Position numbers and translations under genes: made by a program. A stretch of DNA of 64,000 nucleotides from CAYFKJ01 sp964343605. Lineage in GTDB: Bacteria; Pseudomonadota; Alphaproteobacteria; UBA2966. Under the pieces are notes generated by a model. It ran no database searches, had not been told where the DNA came from, and worked only from the letters and a program-made list of their open reading frames with translations. Positions 28,036 through 36,255 of the stretch are shown piece after piece. Where the stretch lies: the NCBI GenBank assembly GCA_964343605.1, contig CAYFKJ010000005.1, positions 372,001-436,000 of the forward strand, written 5' to 3'. Position 1 is the first letter of the stretch. Each line of letters begins with the position of its first letter.

Positions 28036-28069
28036 TAGCTTGACGTTTACGTTAACGTCAAGCTACCAT
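28036..28069 (+). promoter_or_regulatory. MerR-style promoter/operator ahead of the MBL-hydratase-ligase genes
   Basis: A perfect 12-base inverted repeat (TAGCTTGACGTT, 6-base centre, AACGTCAAGCTA; 28036-28065) overlaps a -35-like TTGACG (28040-28045) and a -10-like TACCAT (28064-28069) separated by 18 bases. A palindrome placed in a long spacer is the arrangement used by MerR-family activators. The TTGACGTT/AACGTCAA core recalls LiuR-type sites that control acyl-CoA catabolism. That assignment is inference. Confidence 0.5.
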
Positions 28070-28130
28070 GGGGCTTGTCGCGCCGTATTGTGCGCCTTAC
28101 TTCACCTTCTCCCGATCGGAAAGATAGCTC

Positions 28131-29180
28131 TTGTCCCAGACCGTTGATTACCCGTTCGCCGACTTGCCGGAGCCCGGCGAGACCATGGAAGTCGCTCCCG
28201 GCCTTCACTGGGTGCGCATGCCGTTGCCGCTCGACCTTAACCACATCAATCTGTGGCTGGCCGACGACGGTGATAGTTGGAGCGTCATCGACACCGGCCT
28301 GAACACCCGCGAGATCCAGGGTCTATGGCAGACCGTCGTGGATAAAACCCTGGGCGGCAAGCCGATCAAGCGCGTCTACGTCACGCATCTGCACCCGGAC
28401 CACATCGGCCTGGCCGGTTGGTTCACGGAGAATTGGGATGCCGAGGTAGTGATGTCGCGGACCGACTGGTTCCTGGCGCGCATGCTGACCCTCAGCGCCA
28501 GTGAAGTCCCGCCCGAACCCGTCATCGAATTCCACCGCCAACTCGGCCTGCCGGAAGACCTGGTCGAGGTTTTCCGCTCCGCCGGGTACGGCAATTTCGC
28601 CAGGGGCGTCTACGAGTTGCCCTTCGGGTACCGCCGCATCAAGGACGGCGACATCGAAAAATTCGCGGGCTCCGACTGGCGCGCCATGGAGGGCCTGGGC
28701 CACGCGCCGGAACACATCTGCCACTACTCGGCGGAAAAAGGCGTGCTCATCGCCGGCGATCAGGTCCTGCCGCGCATCAGCCCCATTATCGGCGTCTACC
28801 CGAGCGAACCCGACGCCGATCCGTTGACCGAGTACGTGACCTCACTGGAAACGTTCAAGGCGCTGCCCAAGGATACCCTCGTGCTGCCGGCCCACGGCAA
28901 GCCGTTTTACGGTTTGCACGAACGCATCGACGAACTGATCGGCCACCACGACGAACGCTGCGAAATTCTGATCGAGAATTGCCAGACGCCCATGAGCGTT
29001 TACGAAACGCTGCCGCTGTTGTTCAAGCGGCCACTGGAAGGGCAGAGCATTTTCATGGCGATGGCCGAAGCGCTGGCTCACGCGCACAAGCTGATCACCG
29101 AGGGACGGATGGTGCGTGAGGTCGACGCCAACGGCATCTTCCGCTACCAGACGGTCATGAAGACCGGCGCCGCCGCGTAA
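28131..29180 (+). CDS. MBL-fold metallohydrolase
   Basis: This 349-residue protein has a metallo-beta-lactamase fold. The metal signature is THLHPDHIG (H86, H88, D90, H91), with HAPEHICHY as the later histidine region and GDQVLPRI as the bridging aspartate region. The C-terminus has VLPAHGKPFYGLHERIDEL, the last metal histidine, and a winged-helix-like tail (LLFKRPLEGQSIFMAMAEALAH) that occurs in many proteins of this type. It hydrolyses an ester or thioester; the target is unknown. The start is TTG at 28131 with GGAAAG at 28118-28123. The position between acyl-CoA dehydrogenase and enoyl-CoA hydratase genes suggests action on acyl-CoA intermediates or on damaged thioesters. Confidence 0.87.
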   Translation: MSQTVDYPFADLPEPGETMEVAPGLHWVRMPLPLDLNHINLWLADDGDSWSVIDTGLNTREIQGLWQTVVDKTLGGKPIKRVYVTHLHPDHIGLAGWFTENWDAEVVMSRTDWFLARMLTLSASEVPPEPVIEFHRQLGLPEDLVEVFRSAGYGNFARGVYELPFGYRRIKDGDIEKFAGSDWRAMEGLGHAPEHICHYSAEKGVLIAGDQVLPRISPIIGVYPSEPDADPLTEYVTSLETFKALPKDTLVLPAHGKPFYGLHERIDELIGHHDERCEILIENCQTPMSVYETLPLLFKRPLEGQSIFMAMAEALAHAHKLITEGRMVREVDANGIFRYQTVMKTGAAA

Positions 29181-29231
29181 TCCGGCAAAGGCCGCGATGA
29201 ATAACCTTATTATCCAACTGCTTCCCTCGTC

Positions 29232-29350
29232 ACTCCCGCCCCCGCCTTCGCGAGGACAGGCTTCGCGGGAGTCCATTCCAGAGCAATCGAATTTTCAGCG
29301 GCCTGCCAGGTGGAGAGGCCACGGCGTGGATTCCCGCCTGCGCGGGAATG
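29232..29350. repeat. Pair of dispersed palindromic repeats
   Basis: Two related inverted repeats lie in the 227-base spacer before the enoyl-CoA hydratase gene. One is ACTCCCGC...GCGGGAGT (29232-29272); the other is ATTCCCGCCTGCGCGGGAAT (29331-29350) followed by GACGG. The second is a common alphaproteobacterial intergenic repeat. Similar units occur at 36594-36614 and 36663-36682. Confidence 0.6.
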
Positions 29351-29407
29351 ACGGAATTTCGAACGCGTACCGATGACCAGACGTCAGAAAAAGAACTGGA
29401 GAGCGAC

Positions 29408-30205
29408 ATGAGCGATACCGTATTGATGGAGCGCGACGGCGCGGTGATGACGGTGATCCTCAACCGGCCCAAATTCCTCAACGCCCTGGACGGCGAATTG
29501 GCGGTGGCTTACACCGAGGCCGTCGAGAGCATCGAGGCCGACGACACGATCCGCTGCGTCATCGTCAAGGGTGCGGGCGACCACTTTTGTGCCGGCGGCG
29601 ACATCAACGCCTTCACGCCCGCCCGCTCCCTGGACAGCGACGGCCGGCGCGCCATGTTCCGCCGTTTCATCGGCGCCATCCACCCGGCAATGCAATGCAT
29701 GCGGCGCATGCCCAAACCCATCATCGCCAGCACCCGCGGCGCGGTCGCCGGCTTCGGTTTTAGCCTGGCCGGCGCCTGCGATTTGACGGTGAGCGCCGAC
29801 AACGCCGTCTTCACCCTGGCCTACAGCCTGATCGGCACCAGCCCCGACGGCTCGTCGACCTACTCCCTGCCGCGTCTCGTGGGCGCCAAGAAAGCCATGG
29901 AAATCGCCCTATTGGGCGATCGCTTCGATGCCGAGGAGGCCTTGCGGCTGGGGATCGTCAACCGCGTCGTGCCGGCCGACGAGTTGGACGCCGAAACCAT
30001 GAAGCTGGCCGAACGCCTGGCGGCGGGACCGACAAAGGCCTACGCCAACACCAAGAAGCTGATCCACGCGTCGCTGGGCAATTCGCTCAACGAGCAGTTG
30101 GACATGGAACTCGAGTGCTTCGCCGACTCCGCTTCCGCCGACGATTTTCAGGAAGGTGTTGCTGCTTTCCTCGAGAAACGGCCCGCCAAATTCCAGGGCA
30201 AATAA
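29408..30205 (+). CDS. Enoyl-CoA hydratase/isomerase family protein
   Basis: This 265-residue crotonase-fold protein hydrates or isomerises enoyl-CoA. The fold markers are TVILNRPKFLNALDGELAVA (about 14-33), the first oxyanion-hole segment GAGDHFCAGGDINAF, and the second GAVAGFGFSLAGACDLTVS, followed by FTLAYSLIGTSPDGSSTYSLPRL. The usual second catalytic glutamate is not obvious in this last segment (GTSPDGS), so an isomerase-type or other reaction is possible. The ATG at 29408 has GGAG (29398-29401). The frame extends upstream to 29348, but that would start inside a repeat. It is in line with the MBL gene and the acyl-CoA ligase gene. Confidence 0.88.
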   Translation: MSDTVLMERDGAVMTVILNRPKFLNALDGELAVAYTEAVESIEADDTIRCVIVKGAGDHFCAGGDINAFTPARSLDSDGRRAMFRRFIGAIHPAMQCMRRMPKPIIASTRGAVAGFGFSLAGACDLTVSADNAVFTLAYSLIGTSPDGSSTYSLPRLVGAKKAMEIALLGDRFDAEEALRLGIVNRVVPADELDAETMKLAERLAAGPTKAYANTKKLIHASLGNSLNEQLDMELECFADSASADDFQEGVAAFLEKRPAKFQGK

Positions 30206-30349
30206 GCAGTCCCAGATCATCGCTATCTAGCGCATTATCCACAGGCGCTGTAGCATACCCGCAAAACAAGCGGGGGGCGTGCAGTTGTGCGCCTTATCCC
30301 GCCGTCATAAACATTGACCGCAAATCAATTGCCGGCATGGGAGGACACG

Positions 30350-32071
30350 ATGAACGACGCCGTGTGGCTGAAGAAGTACCCTGAAAACATCAAATGGGAT
30401 CAGGAATTCCCCGGTAAACCGGTGTGGACGCTGATGGACGACGCGGTACACCGCTATCCCTCCAACAACATCCTCGATTTCCTCGGCAAGACCTACACCT
30501 ATGCCGAAATGGGCCATCTCGTGGACCGCGCGGCGGCGGGTTTCCAGCGCCTCGGTGTCGGCAAAGGCATCAAGGTGGGACTCTTCCTGCCCAACTGCCC
30601 GCAGTTCGTGATTGCCTACTACGGTATCCTCAAGGCGGGCGGCACGGTGGTGAACTACAGCCCGCTCTATTCCGAGCAGGAATTGCTCCATCAAATCGAG
30701 GATTCGCACACCGACATCATGGTGACGCTGAACCTCAAGGTGCTTTACCCCAAAATGAAGGCCATGCTGGAGCAGAGCCGGGTCAAGACCCTGGTCGTCG
30801 GTACCATGCAGGAGGCCCTGCCATTCCCCAAGAGCCTGCTGTTCCCGTTGTTCAAGCGCGGCGATATCGCAAGCGTGCCCAACGACAGCGCGCATGTCGC
30901 CTTTGCGCAGTTGATCAACAACGACGGCGCCTATACGCCGCAGGAGGTCGATCCCGACAAGGACATCGCCGTGCTGCAGTACACCGGCGGCACCACCGGC
31001 GTTTCCAAGGGCGCGATGCTCAGCCATACTAACATCTACGCCAACACCCTGCAGGGCGAAGCGTGGTTCGAGGGCATGGAGGTGGGCAAGGAACGTGTGA
31101 TGGCCGTCCTGCCGTTCTTCCACGTTTTCGCCATGACCGTGGTGATGAACATGTCCATTGCCTCGGGCGCCGAGATCATCATGCATCCGCGTTTTGAAAT
31201 CGAACCGGTGCTCAAGGATATCTCGAACAAGAAACCGACGCTGTTCCACGGCGTGCCGACCATGTACACGGCCATCAACAACTACCCGAAGCTGTCCGAT
31301 TACGACCTGTCGTCGGTCAAATACTGCCTCTCGGGCGGCGCACCGCTGCCGGTCGAGGTCAAGCAGAAGTTCGAACAACTCTCGGGCTGCAAGCTGGTCG
31401 AGGGATACGGCCTCACCGAATCCTCGCCCATCGCCACGGCCAATCCGCTCAACGGCGTCAGCAAGGAGGCCTCCATTGGCCTGCCCGTGCCCGGCACCAG
31501 CATCGTCATTACCGACCGCGAGGACCCGCACCGTGTCGTCAGCCAGGGCGAGGACGGCGAGATCTGCATCAAGGGGCCGCAGGTGATGATGGGCTACTGG
31601 GGCCGCGAGGAGGCCACCGCCGAGACCATCATCGACGGCTTGCTGCACACCGGCGATGTCGGCCACATGGATGAGGAGGGCTATACCTTCATCATCGACC
31701 GCATGAAGGATCTCGTGCTGGTCGGCGGCTTCAACGTCTTCCCGCGCCACGTCGAAGAGGCCATCTACCAGCATCCGGCCATCGAGGAGGTGACGGCCAT
31801 CGGCGTGTCCGACGATTATCTCGGCCAGACCGTGAAGGCCTTCATCAAACTGAAGGACGGCCAGAGCCTGAACGACGAGGAACTCAAGGCGTTCCTCCAG
31901 GACAAGCTCGCCAAGCACGCCATCCCGCGCCACATCGAGTTCCGCGACGAGCTGCCCAAGACGATGATCGGCAAGCTATCCAAGAAGGAACTTGTGGCCG
32001 AGGAGAAGGCGGCTTACGAGGCTGCCAAGGCGAAGGGCGAAATGGTCGGCGAGAAACCGGCGGACGCCTGA
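30350..32071 (+). CDS. Acyl-CoA ligase (FadD-like, long-chain fatty acid type)
   Basis: This 573-residue enzyme activates a carboxylic acid to its CoA thioester with ATP. The AMP-binding signature is YTGGTTGVSKGAM (211-223). Later motifs are VEGYGLTESSP, the GYWGREEAT region, LHTGDVGHMDEEGYTFIIDRMKDL, and the C-terminal lysine region LPKTMIGKLSKKEL. It resembles bacterial long-chain acyl- or dicarboxylate-CoA ligases. The ATG at 30350 has GGGAGGA (30339-30345). Together with the acyl-CoA dehydrogenase and hydratase upstream it forms a beta-oxidation-like set. A 144-base spacer precedes it, with no certain promoter seen. Chain-length preference is unknown. Confidence 0.9.
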   Translation: MNDAVWLKKYPENIKWDQEFPGKPVWTLMDDAVHRYPSNNILDFLGKTYTYAEMGHLVDRAAAGFQRLGVGKGIKVGLFLPNCPQFVIAYYGILKAGGTVVNYSPLYSEQELLHQIEDSHTDIMVTLNLKVLYPKMKAMLEQSRVKTLVVGTMQEALPFPKSLLFPLFKRGDIASVPNDSAHVAFAQLINNDGAYTPQEVDPDKDIAVLQYTGGTTGVSKGAMLSHTNIYANTLQGEAWFEGMEVGKERVMAVLPFFHVFAMTVVMNMSIASGAEIIMHPRFEIEPVLKDISNKKPTLFHGVPTMYTAINNYPKLSDYDLSSVKYCLSGGAPLPVEVKQKFEQLSGCKLVEGYGLTESSPIATANPLNGVSKEASIGLPVPGTSIVITDREDPHRVVSQGEDGEICIKGPQVMMGYWGREEATAETIIDGLLHTGDVGHMDEEGYTFIIDRMKDLVLVGGFNVFPRHVEEAIYQHPAIEEVTAIGVSDDYLGQTVKAFIKLKDGQSLNDEELKAFLQDKLAKHAIPRHIEFRDELPKTMIGKLSKKELVAEEKAAYEAAKAKGEMVGEKPADA

Positions 32072-32077
32072 GGCGGT

Positions 32078-33364
32078 TTACTCCACGCTGCGCAGCCGGG
32101 GCCGGGATCTCACGTCGTCGGTTGCAGGCTCGTCGTGGCGGGTCAGCAGTTTGCGTCCCTTGAGGACGTAGACCCGCGCGGTGATGCCGCCCTTGAGCGC
32201 GAGTTCGCCCTTGTCCTCAAACTCGTAGAGGTGCTGCAGCCGCCAATAGGTTGCCTCCGACACCTGGATGCAGTTCTCGGCGCCTTCAGATTCGAGACGG
32301 CTTGCTAGGTTGACGGTTTCGCCCCAGAGGTCGAAGGCCGGCACCTTGGTGCCGATTACGCCTGAGACCACGGCACCGGTTGCGATGCCCACCCTCATCT
32401 TCAGGGGCAAACCGTGATCGGCGGCGTATTGATCGATGGCGTTGAGGGCTTCGATGGCGAACTCTACGACGGCTTCGGCGCTGTCGGGCGAGGGATTTCT
32501 CACGCCCCCTACGGCCATGTAGTTGTCACCGATGGTCTTGACCTTCTCGACGCCCTTCTCCTCGGCGATCTCGTCGAGCTTCATGAAGATATCGCTGAGA
32601 ATTTCGACGAGATGGCCGGGCGCCAAACGGTTGGTCAGGGACGTGAAGCCGACGAGGTCGCCGAACAGAACCGTTGCTTCGCCGACGGCTTCGGCAATGG
32701 TTTCCTCGCCGTCCTTCAGCCGGTCGACGATGCGTTCCGGCAGGAAGTTGCGCAACATGGCGTCGCTGACCTTCTTCTCCTTCTTGAGCTCCAATTTGAA
32801 TTCGAAGGCGCTGCGCTCCTTCCACTCCAGAATCATTGTGTAGGCGAGGCCGATGATGGAGGCCGAGACCAGGACATAGTTGGCGTTGACGAATACGAAC
32901 GCGGAACTCCCCGCCAGGTACATGGCGGCATTGGATGCCACGATGATGCTGAAACAGGTAATTGCCGCGGGTATGAACAGTAGCCGCAACAGGCCGCAGG
33001 CGAACATGATGGCGAGCAGGATGGTGGCGGCGCCGTAACTGAATCCGTCCGGCAATTCGTACAAGACCGCCAGGATGCCCGTGGTGCCGATCATGGCGGT
33101 CAGGCCGAGGATGAGCTGGGACCAGCGCACGAATGAGGGGTGGAAGGTCAGACCGAAGACGCTGGCCGCGACACCGACGCAGATCAACCTGGCCGCGAGC
33201 ATGTATCCCAGCTTGTCGGGATCGATGTAGTAGTCCCAAAAGAGATAGCCGAGAAAAAGGGCGCCGGCGATGGGCAGGGAAACGCGGACGAACGCGATGG
33301 AGCGGTCCGCGTACTGTAGACGGAACCGCGCCTCGGTTTCGGGGTCAAAATGCTTAAGCAACAT
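32078..33364 (-). CDS. Membrane class III adenylate cyclase with six-TM sensor
   Basis: This 428-residue protein has about six membrane helices (roughly residues 22-190: FVRVSLPIAGALFLGYLF, GYMLAARLICVGVAA, WSQLILGLTAMIGTTG and three more). A linker helix follows (KKEKKVSDAMLRNFLPERIV) and then a complete cyclase domain. Both metal aspartates are present (VLFGDLVGFTSLTNR and VKTIGDNYMAVGG). The adenine selectors are Lys (VKTIGD) and Asp (AFDLWGE), which point to ATP rather than GTP. The catalytic Asn and Arg are in ETVNLASRLES. I chose the ATG at 33364 (MLLKHFDPE); another ATG at 33379 is in frame. It converges with the acyl-CoA ligase gene. Confidence 0.9.
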   Translation of the reverse strand: MLLKHFDPETEARFRLQYADRSIAFVRVSLPIAGALFLGYLFWDYYIDPDKLGYMLAARLICVGVAASVFGLTFHPSFVRWSQLILGLTAMIGTTGILAVLYELPDGFSYGAATILLAIMFACGLLRLLFIPAAITCFSIIVASNAAMYLAGSSAFVFVNANYVLVSASIIGLAYTMILEWKERSAFEFKLELKKEKKVSDAMLRNFLPERIVDRLKDGEETIAEAVGEATVLFGDLVGFTSLTNRLAPGHLVEILSDIFMKLDEIAEEKGVEKVKTIGDNYMAVGGVRNPSPDSAEAVVEFAIEALNAIDQYAADHGLPLKMRVGIATGAVVSGVIGTKVPAFDLWGETVNLASRLESEGAENCIQVSEATYWRLQHLYEFEDKGELALKGGITARVYVLKGRKLLTRHDEPATDDVRSRPRLRSVE

Positions 33365-33379
33365 CGGGCACCATGTCAC

Positions 33380-33628
33380 AAGTCGTTGAAAAACAATGCG
33401 AAAACAAAAAAGCTTACGGTGCCCGTATCGGCTATGACAAGAACAAATACAAAATTAAATTTTGTGGTGCTGCCTGGAGCTGTGAAAACAATCAGGTAAA
33501 ATTCAATATCTTGTTATTTAATTGCGAAGCTACCACGACATGAGGTGTGCCTCGGCGCATTATTCCTCGTCTATACAGGAAGAGAAATTTGGAAATTTTT
33601 TTTCTTAACCGCACTAAGGAATTGATAT
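33380..33628. other. AT-rich intergenic region, edge of a possible island
   Basis: This 249-base stretch is much richer in A and T than its surroundings and has no credible gene. It contains a palindrome (ACAAAATT A AATTTTGT, 33449-33465) about 70-100 bases upstream of the leftward cyclase, and a run of ten T (33596-33605). The composition suggests DNA of different origin from the flanking genes. Confidence 0.5.
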
Positions 33629-34843
33629 TTAAGTCGTTTGTGGACGCAGCGATACCTGAACGCCCTCGCCCGGAAGGCTGGCCAAGGGGCCGCCGGAAGC
33701 GTGGTCGAGGTTGTCGGCGAATTCCAGTTCCATGGCGTCTAGGCAATATTGATTGCAGAGGGAGAGATACTCCGGATCGCAAGCCGGTGACGGCAAATCC
33801 GACTCGGCGATGCTGTCCCTGAAGTTGCTGGCGTCAAATCGGCTGCAGCGAAGAAAGTAGGGTTCCTGGAATTTCATACGTCGGCGAAACAGCCGTTCCG
33901 CCATTGTCATGGGCCGGGTCTTGAAGTCGTGTGCCGTTGACAGCGAAATCCCGCTGACGTCCAGCGATTTCGAGGCCACCCGAAACAGCGTGGCGAGTTC
34001 CACGGTTCGCGCGCTCGTGATGTTGTAGATGCCGCCCGTCGAACAGTCGGCTTCGGCAATGCGCCACATGGCCTCCGTGACGAAATCCACAGGCACCACG
34101 TTGACGGGCAGTTCGGGATCGGCGACCACGCGCAGGCGAAGGTCCCGATCGAAACCCGGACCGATGTTGATTTCCAGTCGCCGGGTCAAAAGGTAGAGCG
34201 CCCGAAATACGCCTTGATAGCCCGTAAAACCCAAGCTCAGACCGCTGCCGCTGTCGCCCGCCACGATGGGCGGGCGAAAAATTCGATAGTTGATGCCGCG
34301 GGCTTCGCAGAACGCCGCCACGCGCCGCTCAGCCTCCGCCTTGGTCGTTTCATAGTCGTTGCCTTTCGCTTCCTCCGGCGGGCAGAGGCGCTCATAGGCA
34401 ACGTTGTCGAGGGTCGGCGAGGCATAGGCGGTGCTGACGAAGTTGAGCCGAACCGGTCGGTCGCACCGCTCAAGGAATTTGAGCAGGTTGTCCGTGCCGC
34501 CGACGTTGGTGGCGTGGACCGAGTTGTCGCCCCTTCCCTGATCGTCGAATGCGGCGGCAAAGTGCCAAATTTCCGTGATGGCGGCGGCGATGCGCTTCCC
34601 GTCTTCCTCGGAGAGGCCGCAGCCGGTGGACCGGACGTTCCCTTCGACGCTGGTAAAATTGTCCGAAAGATTTCTCGGGAACTGGGGGCTCAAGCCGCCG
34701 ATCCGGTCGATCGTCGGCAGCAGCGAACGTTCCGCCGAATTCCTGACAAGGGCGAACACGCGTATCCCGTTGCCCAACAGATGGGCGGTCAGGAAGGCGC
34801 CGAGGAACCCGGTGGCGCCGGTGACGAAGGCGGTTCTGGTCAT
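33629..34843 (-). CDS. NAD(P)-dependent SDR, thioester-reductase/acyl-CoA-reductase-like
   Basis: This 404-residue protein is an extended short-chain dehydrogenase. The dinucleotide loop is GATGFLG (residues 9-15) and the active site YETTK (Y164, K168), with the preceding serine in NFVSTAYASPT. Segments such as EIWHFAAAF, NVGGTDNLLKFL and FRPPIVAGDSGSG match the reductase type that releases or reduces acyl thioesters (Lys2/fatty acyl reductase branch). The C-terminal 100 residues are less conserved. Its ATG overlaps the stop of the upstream methyltransferase by one base (TGATG). The pair looks like a small-molecule tailoring unit. The substrate is unknown. Confidence 0.85.
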   Translation of the reverse strand: MTRTAFVTGATGFLGAFLTAHLLGNGIRVFALVRNSAERSLLPTIDRIGGLSPQFPRNLSDNFTSVEGNVRSTGCGLSEEDGKRIAAAITEIWHFAAAFDDQGRGDNSVHATNVGGTDNLLKFLERCDRPVRLNFVSTAYASPTLDNVAYERLCPPEEAKGNDYETTKAEAERRVAAFCEARGINYRIFRPPIVAGDSGSGLSLGFTGYQGVFRALYLLTRRLEINIGPGFDRDLRLRVVADPELPVNVVPVDFVTEAMWRIAEADCSTGGIYNITSARTVELATLFRVASKSLDVSGISLSTAHDFKTRPMTMAERLFRRRMKFQEPYFLRCSRFDASNFRDSIAESDLPSPACDPEYLSLCNQYCLDAMELEFADNLDHASGGPLASLPGEGVQVSLRPQTT

Positions 34844-35814
34844 CAGAGATCGGTTTTGGGCTTCTCAGCCGTAATCAACGTATAAAGATAGGCCGTCGGA
34901 ATGACGTCGACGTTCGTGAACCTGGCGTTCGAAAGCATCTGGGAAATCTCGCCGTAGGAGCGGATTTTTCCGGCCGGACTGATTAGCTGCATCAACAGCG
35001 AGATGGCGAAGGTTTCATCCGGCACCCCTTCCGCCGTCTGCATGGTCTCGTAGATCAGGATCCGCCCGCCCGGCGGCAGCGCCTTGAAGGCCTTGCGCAG
35101 CAACAGCCTGACGGTGTCGTCGGGCCAGTCATGCAGGACCCGCATCATGACGATGGTATCGGGCCCTTCGGGAAAATCGTCGCGGAAGAAATCGCCCGGG
35201 AAGATTTCGATGCGCGAGTTCAATGCCGGAAAAGGCGTCAGGTAGTCCTGGGCCTGGGCGCAGATCTGGGGCAGATCGAACAGCACGACCCCGAGGTTTG
35301 AATATTGCGACGTCAGGGTCGCCGCGAGTCTGCCGCTGCCGCCGCCGACGTCCAGGAGCCACTTGCTGTCGCTGAAGTCGTAGTATTCCATCAGCAGCAA
35401 CGCAGGTACGACGCCGCTTTCGTGCATCAGGTCGGCATAGTTGCTTGCGAGATTGTCGCCGTCCCCGAAGAAGTAGGCGAAGTTCGTCGTCGTCGGCGCG
35501 TCGTTCACCAGCGCCGTTTCCAGTTCGCGGCAGGCTTCGTAGAGGCTCTCGAACAGCTTGACGTTGGCGCCCTGATACTCCGGCCGGCCCTTGACCAGAT
35601 AAGTCGCCGAGATGACGGAGTTCGTATAGTAATCGCCGACTTTTTCCAGCAGCTTGATGGCGACAAGCCCGTCGAGGAACAGGGCGCACGGCTCGACGGC
35701 GATCTTCAGGTGTTCGCTGAGCTGGCCGAGCTTCAGCGACTGGTTGGAGAGGTAGGTGAAGAGATCGCGCTTCAGCGCGACGGCGAGCAACTGCGCCCGG
35801 AAAGCCCCCGTCAT
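34843..35814 (-). CDS. SAM-dependent O-methyltransferase (dimerisation-domain type)
   Basis: This protein has the layout of the plant-type or antibiotic O-methyltransferase family. A winged-helix dimerisation domain comes first (AQLLAVALKRDLFTYLS to about residue 75). The SAM site DVGGGSGR is at 155-162, and the later motifs are GDFFRDDFPEGPDTIVMMRVLHDWPDD and PGGRILIYETM. The His-Asp of VLHDW is the expected catalytic base region. The annotated ATG at 35814 has no good ribosome-binding site and begins inside the first helix. The same frame is open back to 35904, just after ATG-TAA, with GAGGGG (35899-35904) upstream of possible ATC or ATT starts. Real length is therefore 323 residues or somewhat more. 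Confidence 0.85.
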   Translation of the reverse strand: MTGAFRAQLLAVALKRDLFTYLSNQSLKLGQLSEHLKIAVEPCALFLDGLVAIKLLEKVGDYYTNSVISATYLVKGRPEYQGANVKLFESLYEACRELETALVNDAPTTTNFAYFFGDGDNLASNYADLMHESGVVPALLLMEYYDFSDSKWLLDVGGGSGRLAATLTSQYSNLGVVLFDLPQICAQAQDYLTPFPALNSRIEIFPGDFFRDDFPEGPDTIVMMRVLHDWPDDTVRLLLRKAFKALPPGGRILIYETMQTAEGVPDETFAISLLMQLISPAGKIRSYGEISQMLSNARFTNVDVIPTAYLYTLITAEKPKTDL

Positions 35815-35881
35815 GATGCCGAAGAGCTCGGACTCATGCGGCGTCAGGAGCGAACCGTCAGCCTGCTCGCGCTGAATCTGG

Positions 35882-35920
35882 TCAATCGAGATGACACACC
35901 CCTCTTACATCGCACCACAT
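35882..35920 (-). CDS. Possible 12-residue leader peptide upstream of the methyltransferase
   Basis: An ATG at 35920, preceded by GGGGAAAG, opens a 12-codon frame reading MWCDVRGVCHLD and ending in TGA at 35882-35884. It lies ahead of the methyltransferase start and overlaps a second minimal ATG-TAA (35905-35910). It could be a translational leader or chance. No other evidence supports it. Confidence 0.2.
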   Translation of the reverse strand: MWCDVRGVCHLD

Positions 35921-36010
35921 GTCTTTCCCCGTACCAAACGTCGGTCAGTTCGCGTCGAACCGGTACTGGCGAACCGGCCATAAAACCGAGCGGTGCCCCC
36001 CGAAAGCATC

Positions 36011-36031
36011 TAGCCAAATTAAATTTGGCTA
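36011..36031. promoter_or_regulatory. Palindrome upstream of the methyltransferase/SDR pair
   Basis: A perfect inverted repeat (TAGCCAAATT A AATTTGGCTA) lies about 120-200 bases upstream of the methyltransferase. Its core (CAAATTAAATTTG) closely resembles the palindrome at 33449-33465 ahead of the six-TM cyclase. Both fit binding by a dimeric regulator. Confidence 0.5.
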
Positions 36032-36087
36032 CTTCAATGTTAAACCATAAAGCTCGATTTGTACCTTAATAAATTGAAATATTTCAC

Positions 36088-36112
36088 AAAATAGGAATTC
36101 GTTTCCTATTTT
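36088..36112. terminator. AT-rich hairpin between divergent genes
   Basis: A perfect 10-base stem (AAAATAGGAA / TTCCTATTTT) with loop TTCGT ends in four T on both strands. It could act as a weak bidirectional terminator or as an operator. It lies between genes transcribed away from each other, so the operator reading is at least as likely. Confidence 0.35.
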
Positions 36113-36162
36113 CATCAACCTTTCACGGTAATTTGTCTCAAGTCCGGTTGAATTTAAGTAAT

Positions 36163-36171
36163 TGCTAATAT
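36163..36171 (+). promoter_or_regulatory. tusA: Possible extended -10 promoter element for tusA
   Basis: TTGCTAATAT around 36162-36171 contains TGnTAATAT, an extended -10 form, about 85 bases upstream of the tusA ATG. No good -35 hexamer is found at the proper distance. Tentative. Confidence 0.3.
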
Positions 36172-36255
36172 ACGATTTCGACAATGTCGCCGGGCGCGGA
36201 GGGGTGTATATTCGCCGCGCTTAATCGTACGAACATACACTTGAGGGAACTAACC

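Larger units (their letters stand above)
35815..36255. other. AT-rich intergenic region with palindromes
   Basis: This region of about 440 bases, between the methyltransferase and tusA, contains no protein gene apart from a possible leader peptide. From about 36000 it is strikingly AT-rich. It holds a 10-base-arm palindrome at 36011-36031, a hairpin at 36088-36112 and a possible extended -10 element for tusA at 36163-36171. Confidence 0.6.
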
